NCBI RefSeq assembly: GCF_002976435.1
Contig: NZ_PUGF01000004.1
Span: forward strand, 124,001-188,000
Direction of reading: 5' to 3'
Source: Solimicrobium silvestre
GTDB taxonomy: Bacteria > Pseudomonadota > Gammaproteobacteria > Burkholderiales > Burkholderiaceae_D
DNA: 64,000 bases
The notes beneath the pieces were generated by a model that was not told the origin of the DNA, did not search any database, and saw only the letters and a list, made by a program, of their open reading frames with translations. Of the stretch, positions 17,525 to 27,531 are shown in pieces (the first letter of the stretch is position 1; each line of letters starts with the position of its first letter). The translations under genes and the position numbers were made by a program.

Positions 17525-20353
17525 TTAACAAACGACAGGCGGCAAAATAAAATAACCGTTACGACCATTTGCTTTGGTGCGATACAGTGCTTTATCTGCG
17601 ATCGCCAATAATTCATCTGAATTAAGATCTTCATCCAAGTTGAATGCGACCCCGATACTTGTTGTTACGCTGAGTTGCTGAGCACCGATCTGCCAAATTT
17701 GATTCGCCTGTTCGATGATTTTTTCGGCAATCAGCTTTGCTTCTTCGACAGTCTGAATTTCCTCAATAATAATCACGAACTCGTCACCAGCCATACGTGC
17801 GACCGTATCGGTGGTTCGTACCGCAGCCTTTAACCTTCGACCAAATTCCCGCAACACGGCGTCACCTGCAGCGTGCCCCATCGTATCGTTGATCGATTTA
17901 AAATGATCGATATCAATAAACATAACGGCCATGGCCTTCTTTGAACGTTTTTTACGGTTGATCGCCTCATTCAATTTTTCATTCAATTGAAGCCTGTTCG
18001 GTAGGCCGGTCAGGCTGTCCACACGAGCTAACATCGTCAGCTTATTTTCAATAATTTTAGAATCAGTGACGTCGCTGCTCAGAGTGTAAATACCAACGAT
18101 AGAGCCATCGCTGATCTGCTCCGGTATATACGTTGTTTGCAATAATCGCGTAACATTTCGCACTGTTAATTCACTGGAAAATTCCACCCGCTCACCGCGT
18201 AATGCACGATCCATCTGCGCACGGGCCTGTTCAAAAAATGTGATGCCAAACAGATCCGTGACCGGGTGATTAATAATGTCTTGCGGTTCAATTCCCATCC
18301 ACTTAAACATGGTTCTATTACAGAATTTAAAGTTCAGTTCTTTATCGATATACGTAATGAGAACGGGCAAGTTGTCAGTAATTGTGCGCAGTTGTTGTTC
18401 CAGCTCCCGTTGACGAAGTTCGTTATTTTTAGGGATCGTAATATCGAATGTCATTGCGTAAAATCCCACCACATTGTCATCGGCGTCGATATCTGGAACA
18501 TAGCTGGACTGTAAATGTGTCGGCTTCCCATTTAAATTCAATGAACTTTCAAACGTAACGCGCTGTCCGGAAAGCACCATGCGGATATATGGCTGCAAGT
18601 GTGCATACAATTCGGGATCGCGTATTTCTTTTATAGTGTGACCGATAATGTCGATGTCGCCAGCATCAAAGGTTTTAGATGTTTGTGCGTTAATGAAAAG
18701 GTAGCGCTCTTCAACATCAAGATGAGCAATAATCGCCGGAATGTTATCGGCAATAGCTTTCAACCTTTTTTCACTTTTACGCAGCTTATTTTCAGAGCTA
18801 AATAAGCGGCTTGTTAGCGGATGCAACTGAAACCTCAGCAATACAATACCGAACCCTGACAATATGCAAATGATCAAACTGCAGGAAACTAATGCGTCTC
18901 GAATTCCCGCATAGAGTTCGGCAGTATCTTCTTTCACAACGATGCCAAGGTTATTACTCAACGGGCTAAAAAATGCTGCAACGTTTTTTTGACGGTAATC
19001 CAATGCCTGCACAAAACCCGTTTCACTTTGCAAGGCATAAGCCATCGGCAACGGATGGCCAGCTGCACCAACAGGTTCGACCATAAACGGTGTTGATTTG
19101 ACCGTATTCGGGAAACATTGGATTTTTGTTTTCACTGCCGTACAAATTGCAATTTCGGCTGATGCGCCCAATCCATCAATATTAAACATCTGGTGTTCAA
19201 ACTCATCCATCTTTTGCTCCAGCACGATTTTCCCAATTTGCCTGGTTTGAATCTCAATCGGAAACTCTGTTTTAAGGAAGAAACCGTCATCCCAAAATAG
19301 GGTCGCCGATGTCTGGGTATTGAGTTTGATTTGAATATTATCGGCCGATCGATTCTGCCCGCCCGCAAAAATTTGCTTACCTAACGGATCAAATAAAGTA
19401 ACACCCGTGAACTGGGAGCCAAGTATTTTCCGTGCTTCTTCAGCTAATTCTTGTTTCAGCTGATCATTGCGGGAACTCTCAATGAAACGCTGCGTTACCA
19501 AATAATTTTGCGCGATTACCTGCGCTTTATTAATACCGGCATTGATAATCGTGCGAAACAGAACTTTACGTTCGCTGAGCTTGGTACGCAGACTTTGATT
19601 AAGTGTCGCTTCCAGTGTTTGTTGTAGCACAACGAAACTCGTCAAACCTGCCGTGATGATCACAACAATAATAATGGCGGCACTGGCCAACGTAATTTTT
19701 TGATCTTCGCGCAGATATTTCTGTGAACGATACCAATCGGCATGATGCCAGCTGAAACGCAAAGCTCCGGCGGTAACGATCATTCCAATGGCCGTGTTTA
19801 TGGACATGCGGGCTGATCTCGCCCAGCCAAACAGAAGGTCCTGATTCAGGTAATAGCCTACCAAGCCAGTTAATCCGATCACAAGCACGACATATGTCAG
19901 CACCTGCACCGCTATTGCCTGCCATTTCGAGTTGACATGGTTCATTAGCACAAGCACTAATCCAGCACAAATGAAACCAAGCGCGGAATTCGGTGCCATT
20001 CTGCCTGGCCGCACATTGTCATAATTCAACCAGGTATGCAACGCCACCAGGTCTATGCCAAAATTCTTATCAAGCGTTATTTCTAGCAATGTAATGCAGC
20101 ACAATCCAATCAAAAATGCACCCATAACAGTCTGGAGATTGCTGGGAGGCAATTGCATAATTTCTGGAAGCGCCAGTGCCACTCCAGCTAAAGCAAAACA
20201 TAAGCCCGTGTTAAAGACCATGGGCACGAGCCCTGCTTTTATTTCAACCATTGCTGGCACGTGGAATATCCAGCCAGCAACGGCTATGCATCCAAGTAAC
20301 AAGATAGCTATACCTAGGAATGTTTGAACTTGACTAGGTTTTTTTATCTGCAT
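17525..20353 (-). CDS. Membrane PAS-GGDEF diguanylate cyclase
   Basis: A 942-residue sensor. Residues about 10-215 hold several TM segments (MASE-like), then one TM (about 228-250), a periplasmic sensor region with cache-like features, another TM (about 490-510), two PAS domains (about 530-655 and 660-780) and a GGDEF domain. The active loop is AGDEF (855-859) and the inhibitory site RTTD lies five residues upstream, so it should make c-di-GMP with product feedback. There is no EAL domain. It stands alone and is divergent from the efflux operon. The c-di-GMP riboswitch at 35.3 kb is a possible downstream target, by inference only. Confidence 0.9.
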   Translation of the reverse strand: MQIKKPSQVQTFLGIAILLLGCIAVAGWIFHVPAMVEIKAGLVPMVFNTGLCFALAGVALALPEIMQLPPSNLQTVMGAFLIGLCCITLLEITLDKNFGIDLVALHTWLNYDNVRPGRMAPNSALGFICAGLVLVLMNHVNSKWQAIAVQVLTYVVLVIGLTGLVGYYLNQDLLFGWARSARMSINTAIGMIVTAGALRFSWHHADWYRSQKYLREDQKITLASAAIIIVVIITAGLTSFVVLQQTLEATLNQSLRTKLSERKVLFRTIINAGINKAQVIAQNYLVTQRFIESSRNDQLKQELAEEARKILGSQFTGVTLFDPLGKQIFAGGQNRSADNIQIKLNTQTSATLFWDDGFFLKTEFPIEIQTRQIGKIVLEQKMDEFEHQMFNIDGLGASAEIAICTAVKTKIQCFPNTVKSTPFMVEPVGAAGHPLPMAYALQSETGFVQALDYRQKNVAAFFSPLSNNLGIVVKEDTAELYAGIRDALVSCSLIICILSGFGIVLLRFQLHPLTSRLFSSENKLRKSEKRLKAIADNIPAIIAHLDVEERYLFINAQTSKTFDAGDIDIIGHTIKEIRDPELYAHLQPYIRMVLSGQRVTFESSLNLNGKPTHLQSSYVPDIDADDNVVGFYAMTFDITIPKNNELRQRELEQQLRTITDNLPVLITYIDKELNFKFCNRTMFKWMGIEPQDIINHPVTDLFGITFFEQARAQMDRALRGERVEFSSELTVRNVTRLLQTTYIPEQISDGSIVGIYTLSSDVTDSKIIENKLTMLARVDSLTGLPNRLQLNEKLNEAINRKKRSKKAMAVMFIDIDHFKSINDTMGHAAGDAVLREFGRRLKAAVRTTDTVARMAGDEFVIIIEEIQTVEEAKLIAEKIIEQANQIWQIGAQQLSVTTSIGVAFNLDEDLNSDELLAIADKALYRTKANGRNGYFILPPVVC

Positions 20354-20504
20354 GAGTCTTTAATAATCCTTGGTGTACCGACACAGAGTTTCAACATGTC
20401 TTTACGTAATTTGTTAAGCAATGCTCCTGCATCACGGGAAATTATGTGATGAATATATATTAGGCATTTTTTGCAGAAAGTCTTCGATTTTCTGGGGGGA
20501 GACA

Positions 20505-20540
20505 ATGTTAATAATTATTTTTTTCACAATCAATTGCTGA
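20505..20540 (+). other. Possible 11-codon leader ORF before the MFS efflux operon
   Basis: The short frame MLIIIFFTINC starts at an ATG three to five bases after GGGGGGAGA, a stronger ribosome site than most genes here, and ends 104 bases before the outer-membrane factor gene. A small hairpin (AGAAA/TTTCT, about 20475-20493) precedes it. It could be a regulatory leader peptide or chance. The rest of the 290-base gap (20354-20643) is AT-rich with no other clear feature. Confidence 0.25.
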
Positions 20541-20643
20541 TGATCGATTGCGAAAAATGAAAAGATACATTAACACATGCGTCATTTCTGATTGGTCAGC
20601 ATGGGACTAGCATATCCGTACTAAAACGAAAAACGGAGTTCCA

Positions 20644-22083
20644 ATGAAAGGCCAATTAGCGACGCGTGCAGGCGCATATGTCCTCACCGCCGAGTTAGCA
20701 CTGATACTTTGTGGATGTGCTACCGGCAACAATATTTCCCCCACTTTAAAAACACCAGACATCGAGCACATCGCCGTCGGTCAGCGCATTACACAAGCGG
20801 CAGCTAACAATGTCGGCGATACCGGTTCAGTCACATGGTGGAAGTTTTACCAAGATCCTCAGCTTGCGCATTTGCTGGAAATCGCCATGCAGGAAGCACC
20901 ATCCATCCAAACTGCGGCTGCGCACTTGCATCGCGCCGAAGCGGTGCTTGACCTGAATAAACCGTCGATAACTGGCGGTGCTCAAATCGCAGGCGATCGC
21001 TTTCCCGATCATTACACTTATCCCGCCCCTTACGCGGGCAGCGGTGGGAGCGATGGCAGCCTGACAGTCAATGTCCGTTACCATCTCGACTTTTGGGGTA
21101 AGCGTCGGGAAGCACAAGCCGCTGCGGGTGAACAATTAAAAGCCTCGCAGGCTGAAGTTGCCGACGCAACGCTGCTGCTTGAGACGGCGGTGATGGATGC
21201 CTATATTGATCTCGACTTGTTTTACAAAACGCGCGATCTCGCCGCGTCCGCGCTAGGTAACCGGCTAGAGATAATCAGCATGCTGGCAGCGCGTCAAAAA
21301 GCAGGTCTTGCCACTGACATCGATGCAATTCATGCCAATGAAGCCGTCACGGTGACACGCGGCGAAATCGCCCGACTTGACAGCGAGATTACTCAGCGCA
21401 AGAGCCGGATTGCTGCGTTACTGGGGCAAGACCCGGGCTTTGCCGAGCAAATCGAACGTCCCTCCCTGGTCAACATTTCGGACCCTGCCCCGCTTTCGGC
21501 CATTCCGTCCGTGTTGCTCGGCTACCGCCCTGATGTAGCACTACGGCGTGCCGAAGTCGACGCTGCGGCACATGAAATTGGCGTCGCAAAAGCGGCGTTT
21601 TATCCGGATGTCGATCTGACGGCATTCGCCGGTTTAATGAGCCTCGATGTCGGCTATCTGCTGCGCGCAGGCAGCACGGCACTGAATGCTGGTCCGGTAT
21701 TGACATTGCCGATATTCGACGGCGGACGATTACGCAGCACGCTTAAAGGTCGCACGGCAGAATATGACGCAGCAGTAGCAAACTACCGCGCCACGCTGTC
21801 CACTGCGCTTCAACAAGTGGCTGATGGCATTGCACTACTCGAGTCCGAACAACTCCGCAGAAACGAGGCAAAAACCGCAGAAGCACATTGGCGCCACGTG
21901 GCAGAACTTCAAGATGTGCGCGTGCGGCATGGCTTTTCCACTGCAATGGATCTACTCACCGCCAAGACTGAGCTGCTCTTGCGCCAACGCCAGTTGTCCG
22001 AGGCAGAAGCACGGATCGCCAGCGCGCAGATAGCGCTTATACGTGCGCTAGGTGGTGCGTGGGCCCCGTCATCCAACTCTTGA
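20644..22083 (+). CDS. Outer-membrane efflux lipoprotein (NodT/OprM family)
   Basis: A 479-residue TolC-like outer-membrane factor. The signal ends in lipobox LILCGC, so Cys would be acylated. Two OEP repeats are recognisable (SVTWWKFYQDPQLAHLLEIA ... FWGKRREAQAA, and YRPDVALRRAEVDAAAHEIGVAKAAFYPD). It is the exit duct for the HlyD and MFS partners encoded next. A short gap (93 bases) separates it from the adaptor gene. Confidence 0.9.
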   Translation: MKGQLATRAGAYVLTAELALILCGCATGNNISPTLKTPDIEHIAVGQRITQAAANNVGDTGSVTWWKFYQDPQLAHLLEIAMQEAPSIQTAAAHLHRAEAVLDLNKPSITGGAQIAGDRFPDHYTYPAPYAGSGGSDGSLTVNVRYHLDFWGKRREAQAAAGEQLKASQAEVADATLLLETAVMDAYIDLDLFYKTRDLAASALGNRLEIISMLAARQKAGLATDIDAIHANEAVTVTRGEIARLDSEITQRKSRIAALLGQDPGFAEQIERPSLVNISDPAPLSAIPSVLLGYRPDVALRRAEVDAAAHEIGVAKAAFYPDVDLTAFAGLMSLDVGYLLRAGSTALNAGPVLTLPIFDGGRLRSTLKGRTAEYDAAVANYRATLSTALQQVADGIALLESEQLRRNEAKTAEAHWRHVAELQDVRVRHGFSTAMDLLTAKTELLLRQRQLSEAEARIASAQIALIRALGGAWAPSSNS

Positions 22084-22176
22084 CTCAACAACTCGTGAAT
22101 TAACTTCGTCGTCCACGCTGCGCTCATGCCGTGAACATCACCTCACTATCGATATCAACAAACAACAAATAAAATC

Positions 22177-23358
22177 ATGACTGATAAAACCACTCCCCAA
22201 GCAAGCCAAGAAATAGTAGCAACTCCTTCAAGCACGCGCCGTAAAAGGCTACTGGTCGTTTTCGGCGCAATTGCCGTCGCTGCATCTGCCTTCGCGGCCT
22301 GGCGATTTTTTTCGGACGATAGTCTGCGCAGCACTGACAACGCCTATGTTGGCGGACAGGTGGTGCAGGTGATGCCGCAAATCGCCGGCACGGTCACACG
22401 GATCATGGCCGACAATACCGATCGCATCGCCGCTGGCGCAAGCTTGATTCAGCTCGACTCCACCGATGCACAAGTAGAACTGGCTGCGGCCGAAGCCAAG
22501 TTAGCGCAGGCGGTGCGCACTGTACGCGGACTGTATGCGAACGACGCCCGCTATGGCGCCGATATCCTGGCGCAGCAAGCCGAACTGGACAAGGCACGCG
22601 CCGATCTTGCCGAACGCAAGGCAGTGGCAAGCATTGGAGCCGTCACCGGTGAAGACCTTCGTCATGCCGCTAATGCCGTGCTTAAGGCCGAGGCTATCTA
22701 TACCGCAGCACAACAAGCACGGGCGCAAGCGCTGGCCCAAATCGATGGATCAACCTTCGCTTCTCACCCAGATATTCAGGCAGCGGCGCAGCGCGTGCGA
22801 GCAGCGTTGATTGCGCTGAGTCGTAGCAGAATCGTTGCGCCGGTTTCCGGCATGGTCGCACAACGCGTCGTGCAGCTCGGGCGCCGTGTAGGGCCTGGTG
22901 ACCGGTTAATGTCGATTGTCCCGTTAGACCGGCTTTGGGTCGATGCTAACTTCAAGGAAGTCCAACTCAAAGGAATCTGCCCTGGACAAAGTGCAAAAGT
23001 AACCGCAGATGTTTATGGAAAAGCGTTGATTTATCACGGTCGTGTCGAGGATATCGAAGCGGCAACGGGCGCTGCGGTCGCATTACTACCGGCCCAGAAC
23101 GCGACCGGCAATTGGATCAAGATTGTGCAACGGGTACCAGTGCGAATCAGTTTGGATCCAGCCGAACTGCTGCGCAATCCGCTCAGGATAGGTATGTCGA
23201 CCGAGGTTGAAATCAATACATCCAGTTGCGATGCACAGTGGGCAGCGGCACGGAAACCGAAGGACGATAACGCAGCAGGGCTCTACGATGTGCAAGCCGG
23301 CATTGCAGAGACACGGGTTAAGGAAATCATCGCAGAGAATATGGGAAGCCATAAATGA
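22177..23358 (+). CDS. HlyD/EmrA-family periplasmic adaptor
   Basis: A 393-residue membrane fusion protein. One N-terminal TM (LLVVFGAIAVAASAFAAW), then the biotinyl-lipoyl half motif STDNAYVGGQVVQVMPQIAG, a coiled-coil hairpin (about residues 95-200) and the second half RIVAPVSGMVAQR. EmrA-type adaptors join an MFS pump to the outer-membrane factor. Its stop overlaps the pump's start by four bases (ATGA). Confidence 0.9.
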   Translation: MTDKTTPQASQEIVATPSSTRRKRLLVVFGAIAVAASAFAAWRFFSDDSLRSTDNAYVGGQVVQVMPQIAGTVTRIMADNTDRIAAGASLIQLDSTDAQVELAAAEAKLAQAVRTVRGLYANDARYGADILAQQAELDKARADLAERKAVASIGAVTGEDLRHAANAVLKAEAIYTAAQQARAQALAQIDGSTFASHPDIQAAAQRVRAALIALSRSRIVAPVSGMVAQRVVQLGRRVGPGDRLMSIVPLDRLWVDANFKEVQLKGICPGQSAKVTADVYGKALIYHGRVEDIEAATGAAVALLPAQNATGNWIKIVQRVPVRISLDPAELLRNPLRIGMSTEVEINTSSCDAQWAAARKPKDDNAAGLYDVQAGIAETRVKEIIAENMGSHK

Positions 23359-24890
23359 CGCCCTCTTCCGACAAACAACCCCTTGTTCCGCTACACGGCG
23401 CAAACCGGTCATTGGCAGCACTAACGCTTGGCTTGGCATCGTTCATGGCGGTAGTGGATATCACGATTGCGAACGTATCGGTTCCAACCATTTCCGGCAA
23501 TCTCGGCATCAGCCCGGAGGAAGGAGAATGGCTGATTACCTCGTTTGCAGTGGCGAATGCAATCTGTATTCCACTGACCGGCTGGCTGTCACGACGCTTC
23601 GGCCAAGTCAAATTATTCGTTGCTGCGGTGACCGCTTTTACCATCGCATCAATACTGTGCGGGCTTGCGTCATCTTTTGAATCCCTACTATTTTTTCGCA
23701 TTCTGCAAGGTGCTGTAGCCGGGCCGATTGTGCCGCTTAGCCAAGCCTTGTTGGTTGCCGTTTTTCCGCGCGAGCGCCAAACACTCGCCGTTGCCATGTG
23801 GGCGATGACCAATATGGCCGGGCCGGTGGTCGGACCCATGCTAGGCGGCTGGATAACCGATCAATACAGTTGGCCGTGGATTTTTTTGGTGAATGCCCCG
23901 ATTGGATTTTTTGTCGTTGCCTCAACGCTTAAGCTCTTGCGCGGCCGTGACACGCCAACGGTGCGATTACCGGTGGATGTGATTGGCCTGGCCTTAATTG
24001 CCATCGCTGTCGGCAGCCTTCAGATCGGACTTGATCGTGGCAGGACGCTGGACTGGTTTGCATCACCGATGATCTGCGTCATGGCGATACTGGCAGTACT
24101 TGGCTTCATCGTTTTAATCATATGGGAGCTGGGCGCCACGCACCCCATCATTGATCTGCGGCTGTTTGCGCACCGTAACTTCGCAGTAGGAACAATCGCG
24201 ATAGCGATCGGCTTCGGGCTCTATTTCGCCGCACTGGTTCTCATCCCGCTTTGGCTGCAAACCAATCTGGGATACAGCTCGACTTGGGCCGGTTTGGTCA
24301 CTGCACCAATGGGAATTTTCGGTATCGCACTCGCCCCCTTTCTTGGGCGCTGGGTCAGCAAAAACGATGCGCGACGCTTTGCCAGTATCGCCTTTATCGC
24401 CTGGGCCGCCGTCGCATTCTGGCGCTCAACCATGACGACACAAGTTGATGCCAATACGATAGCGATCACCTGTCTGGCGCAAGGAATAGGCATAGGCTTT
24501 TTCCTCACCCCGATCGTCAGCCTTTCGCTGATCGGTATTCCTCCGGAAAAAGTAGCCGCCGCGTCGGGGCTGCAAACCGCGATTCGTATGATGTCCGGCA
24601 GTTTGATGGCTTCCTTGGCGCAGACATTTTGGGATCAGCGCTCACGCTTTCATCAAACCCATCTGGTGTCGCAACTCACTCCATTAAACGATTACGTTGC
24701 CAGTACGATTTCAACATTAAAACAAACTGGTTTCAGTGAAACTCAGGCATGGGGGCTGATTGCGCGTGAACTTGACATACAAGCGCACATGCTTTCCTTG
24801 AATGACTTCTTCCTGTTATCGACTCTCTTGTTCTCTGCAACGCTGGGTGTTGTCTGGCTTGCACGCGGACCTCGCAAACAAACTAATTAA
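23355..24890 (+). CDS. EmrB/QacA-type DHA2 drug:proton antiporter
   Basis: A 511-residue MFS protein with about 14 TM segments. Motif A-like GWLSRRFGQVKLF, motif C-like MANMAGPVVGPMLGGWI and the early acidic TM1 segment FMAVVDITIANVSVPTI are typical of DHA2 pumps. With the two genes before it, it would span both membranes and export drugs, fatty acids or siderophore-like molecules. A siderophore-interacting protein follows after 18 bases, which leaves iron-chelate export open. Confidence 0.9.
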   Translation: MTPSSDKQPLVPLHGANRSLAALTLGLASFMAVVDITIANVSVPTISGNLGISPEEGEWLITSFAVANAICIPLTGWLSRRFGQVKLFVAAVTAFTIASILCGLASSFESLLFFRILQGAVAGPIVPLSQALLVAVFPRERQTLAVAMWAMTNMAGPVVGPMLGGWITDQYSWPWIFLVNAPIGFFVVASTLKLLRGRDTPTVRLPVDVIGLALIAIAVGSLQIGLDRGRTLDWFASPMICVMAILAVLGFIVLIIWELGATHPIIDLRLFAHRNFAVGTIAIAIGFGLYFAALVLIPLWLQTNLGYSSTWAGLVTAPMGIFGIALAPFLGRWVSKNDARRFASIAFIAWAAVAFWRSTMTTQVDANTIAITCLAQGIGIGFFLTPIVSLSLIGIPPEKVAAASGLQTAIRMMSGSLMASLAQTFWDQRSRFHQTHLVSQLTPLNDYVASTISTLKQTGFSETQAWGLIARELDIQAHMLSLNDFFLLSTLLFSATLGVVWLARGPRKQTN

Positions 24891-24908
24891 TTAATTAAGG
24901 AGCTTCTG

Positions 24909-25637
24909 ATGAAATTCAAATCAACCACTCGCATACTCATTCCGGTCGAAGTCATCCAGATCCGGGATGTAACGCCCGCCATGCGCAGGATCACGGTTGC
25001 GGGAGATGGCCTGCATACTCTCGTTGTGGATAAACCGACTCAATGGATGAAAGTGTTTTTCCCAACGAATAACGCGATGCCGCCAACGGGACGTGCCTAC
25101 ACTATCCGTCGATTCAACGCCGCTGATGGACGCATGGATTTAGATTTTGTTTTACACGGCGACAATGGCCCTGCATCCTATTGGGTAGCTCGTGCGAAAC
25201 CCGGTGAAATTCTCAGTCTCGCCGGGCCACGGTCAGGCTATGACATTAATCCCAGTGCACACCGGCATATACTGATTGGCGATGCAACTGCCCTCCCCGC
25301 CATGGCCTCCATCGTGGCGGTGTTACCTCCTAACGTTCAAGTAGAGATGTTCGTTGAAGTGAGTGATAAATGGGAAGAACAAGTACTCGACAGTGCGGCT
25401 CAACTAAAAACGCACTGGCTGCATGCAGGAAAACAGCCGCCAGGGACAACTGGCCAACTAGAACAAGCGATTAAACGTGCCTCTTTTGATGCTTCAGATT
25501 GTCAATATTGGGTTGGAGGCGAATCTTCCATGGTGCGGGCGGTGCTCAGTCATCTTGTGGTGGAACGGCTAATTCCACGTGCGATGATTCATTCTGCCGG
25601 TTACTGGAAATTGGGTGCCACGGATCATCGTGAGTAA
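24909..25637 (+). CDS. Siderophore-interacting protein (ferric-siderophore reductase family)
   Basis: A 242-residue FAD protein of the ViuB/SIP family. GRAYTIRRFN is the flavin-binding RxYTxR motif, and FVLHGDNGPASYWVARAKPGE and SLAGPRSGY are the next family blocks; YWVGGESSMVRAVLSHLVVE is the NAD(P)H-domain end. Such enzymes release iron from siderophores by reduction. AAGGAG stands before the start, and the gene appears to be the fourth of the efflux operon. A paralogue lies at 43338-44093 beside the RND pump. Confidence 0.9.
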   Translation: MKFKSTTRILIPVEVIQIRDVTPAMRRITVAGDGLHTLVVDKPTQWMKVFFPTNNAMPPTGRAYTIRRFNAADGRMDLDFVLHGDNGPASYWVARAKPGEILSLAGPRSGYDINPSAHRHILIGDATALPAMASIVAVLPPNVQVEMFVEVSDKWEEQVLDSAAQLKTHWLHAGKQPPGTTGQLEQAIKRASFDASDCQYWVGGESSMVRAVLSHLVVERLIPRAMIHSAGYWKLGATDHRE

Positions 25638-25744
25638 GAGCAATAAGATTAAGCTACTATGCTACGATCTTTCACTGCACGACGAATCCGGTATTTTTGG
25701 CTTAACTATTTTTTGTCTTATCAAACCCATCCTCTTTGCCCCTC

Positions 25745-26641
25745 ATGAACCCGACCGACTTGAATCTATTGATTGCTCTTGATGCCTTACTCACTGAAGG
25801 GAGTGTGACCGGGGCTGCCGAGCGTTTGAATATCAGCGCCCCCACCATGAGCCGCACCTTGAACCGGATTCGCGAAATGGTCGGAGACCCAATTTTCGTG
25901 CGGGCTGGAAGAGGACTGGTACCAACCCCACGCGCTGAAGCATTACGCGAAGGAACCCGTGAGCTGATTCAAAAAGCAAATATATTGTTACGCAATGATG
26001 ATGGTTTCGATTTCCACACGCTTCAGCGCACTTTTTCAATACGTGCGGACGATGGTTTTATTACCAGTTTCGGCCCCATTTTATTAGGCTTGCTGGCAGA
26101 TGCTGCACCGGATGTGCAGCTACGTTTCCGACCACAAGGATTACAAGATGTGGATTCGTTAAGGGATGGCAAGATTGATCTGGATATCGGCGTGATCCCG
26201 GATATCGGCCCTGAAATTATCCGCCAATCATTGTTCCAAGACCGCTTTGTTGCGGTGTTCCGGGTAGGGCATCCTCTCGACCGTATTGACGTGCTCACGC
26301 CGCAATTATTTGCGCAGCAACGTCACATCACCGTGTCGCGGCGAGGTCGAATGAGCGGCCCCGTTGACGACGCACTGGCAGCACTCGGTTTATCCCGAAA
26401 AGTAGTCGCGGTGGCGCCAACGTTTACCGAAGCGCTGGCGATTGCCCGCGAGACGGACCTGATTGCCACCGTAGCCGAACGCTCCACGCAAACCGTGCGC
26501 TACGGCATGCGTACTAGCGAACTACCGGTACCAACCCCCATCGTCTCGATTTCGCAAGCCTGGCATCCACGCTTTGGCAGCGATCCTGGACATCGCGCAC
26601 TCAGGGCATTAGTGCGCCAGTGCTGTCAGCCCGGTATTTAA
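25745..26641 (+). CDS. LysR-family transcriptional regulator
   Basis: A 298-residue regulator. The N-terminal HTH is DLNLLIALDALLTEGSVTGAAERLNISAPTMSRTLNRIRE; the substrate-binding domain follows from about residue 90. ATG at 25745 was preferred over TTG at 25736 because it is the usual family start (MNPTDLNLL). It follows the efflux-SIP genes on the same strand after 107 bases and may control them. Confidence 0.88.
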   Translation: MNPTDLNLLIALDALLTEGSVTGAAERLNISAPTMSRTLNRIREMVGDPIFVRAGRGLVPTPRAEALREGTRELIQKANILLRNDDGFDFHTLQRTFSIRADDGFITSFGPILLGLLADAAPDVQLRFRPQGLQDVDSLRDGKIDLDIGVIPDIGPEIIRQSLFQDRFVAVFRVGHPLDRIDVLTPQLFAQQRHITVSRRGRMSGPVDDALAALGLSRKVVAVAPTFTEALAIARETDLIATVAERSTQTVRYGMRTSELPVPTPIVSISQAWHPRFGSDPGHRALRALVRQCCQPGI

Positions 26642-26710
26642 AATAGGCGGGTGGTTTTTCTTCAGATAGCGACCATAGTCATGAAGGTAAGGCAATCTTC
26701 ACTGAGCCAA

Positions 26711-26824
26711 TCAAAAGAAAATAAAATCTTCATTGCAATTAGGAACACTTAATTCGATCCGGCGAATTAAATAACCAAGGCTCAGGGCAATAGCAAAGAT
26801 GCTGAATTCGATAATTATTAACAT
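26711..26824 (-). CDS. Small membrane protein, 37 residues
   Basis: A short frame (MLIIIEFSIFAIALSLGYLI, then RRIELSVP...) with GGAG six bases before the ATG and a palindromic operator at 26838-26855 just upstream. It has one TM helix followed by a basic cytoplasmic-type turn. I do not recognise a family. It could be a true small protein controlled by the neighbouring TetR regulator, or the first helix of a lost transporter. The other bases of the 271-base gap 26642-26912 show nothing more. Confidence 0.45.
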   Translation of the reverse strand: MLIIIEFSIFAIALSLGYLIRRIELSVPNCNEDFIFF

Positions 26825-26837
26825 AATAAACTCCATA

Positions 26838-26855
26838 TTCGCACTATCGTGCGAA
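26838..26855. promoter_or_regulatory. Palindromic operator, TetR site copy 1
   Basis: TTCGCACTATCGTGCGAA, a perfect inverted repeat with 7-bp arms and a 4-bp centre. It matches 15 of 18 positions (in inverse orientation) to the site before tetR at 27532-27549. Confidence 0.6.
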
Positions 26856-26912
26856 ATTTACACATTAAAAAACAAACGTCGCGTCGCGGCAGCACACCTC
26901 TCTCATACTTCT

Positions 26913-27521
26913 CTACGGATGGTAATTAAAGCTGCGATAAGTTGAAATCAAACGTTTATACGCACTGCACACCCGGTCTTGCGCCTTAGGATCACGTAAA
27001 AAACGGGCATCGTGCATAAGGCCAACCATTAAGCTGTAGATTTCAAACACTAACTGCTCGGGGTCGGTGTCAGACCGTAGATGCCCCGCGTCCAGCGCCT
27101 GAATAACGGTGCGGCGCAGTATCCCGCGCCATTGCAAGATATTCGTTTGCAAACATTCCCTAATCGGGCTGTCAACATCGTCGTACTCGAAAGCCCCCGC
27201 TACATAGATACAACCTGTGACGTTACAGGCGCGCCCGATCCAGCCCATTACTAATCCATTCAGACGAGGCAGACCGCGGGGCAGAGCCATTGCCGGCTTA
27301 AACACTGCGTCGGCAAAACGGCGATCAAACTCGGCGAGCACCGCTTCACGTAGCGCTTCACGAGAGCCAACCCGTGAAAACACGCCGCTTTTGCTAATGC
27401 CCAGTCGTTTGGCAACTTCGCCTAGTGACAAGCTTTCCAGTCCTTGGGTCGCAACCATATCCAGCGCGGTATTAATAATAGCCGCTAGGGTGAGTTCACT
27501 TTTTTCAGTTTGGGTATCCAT
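26913..27521 (-). CDS. TetR-family transcriptional regulator
   Basis: A 202-residue regulator with a TetR HTH at residues 10-55 (IINTALDMVATQGLESLSLGEVAKRLGISKSGVFSRVGS). The C-terminal ligand domain has ACNVTGCIYVAGAFEYDD, a block seen in a common TetR subgroup. A near-palindromic site just upstream suggests autoregulation. It is divergent from ynfA and converges toward the small membrane ORF site. Confidence 0.88.
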   Translation of the reverse strand: MDTQTEKSELTLAAIINTALDMVATQGLESLSLGEVAKRLGISKSGVFSRVGSREALREAVLAEFDRRFADAVFKPAMALPRGLPRLNGLVMGWIGRACNVTGCIYVAGAFEYDDVDSPIRECLQTNILQWRGILRRTVIQALDAGHLRSDTDPEQLVFEIYSLMVGLMHDARFLRDPKAQDRVCSAYKRLISTYRSFNYHP

Positions 27522-27531
27522 GGAAACTAGT

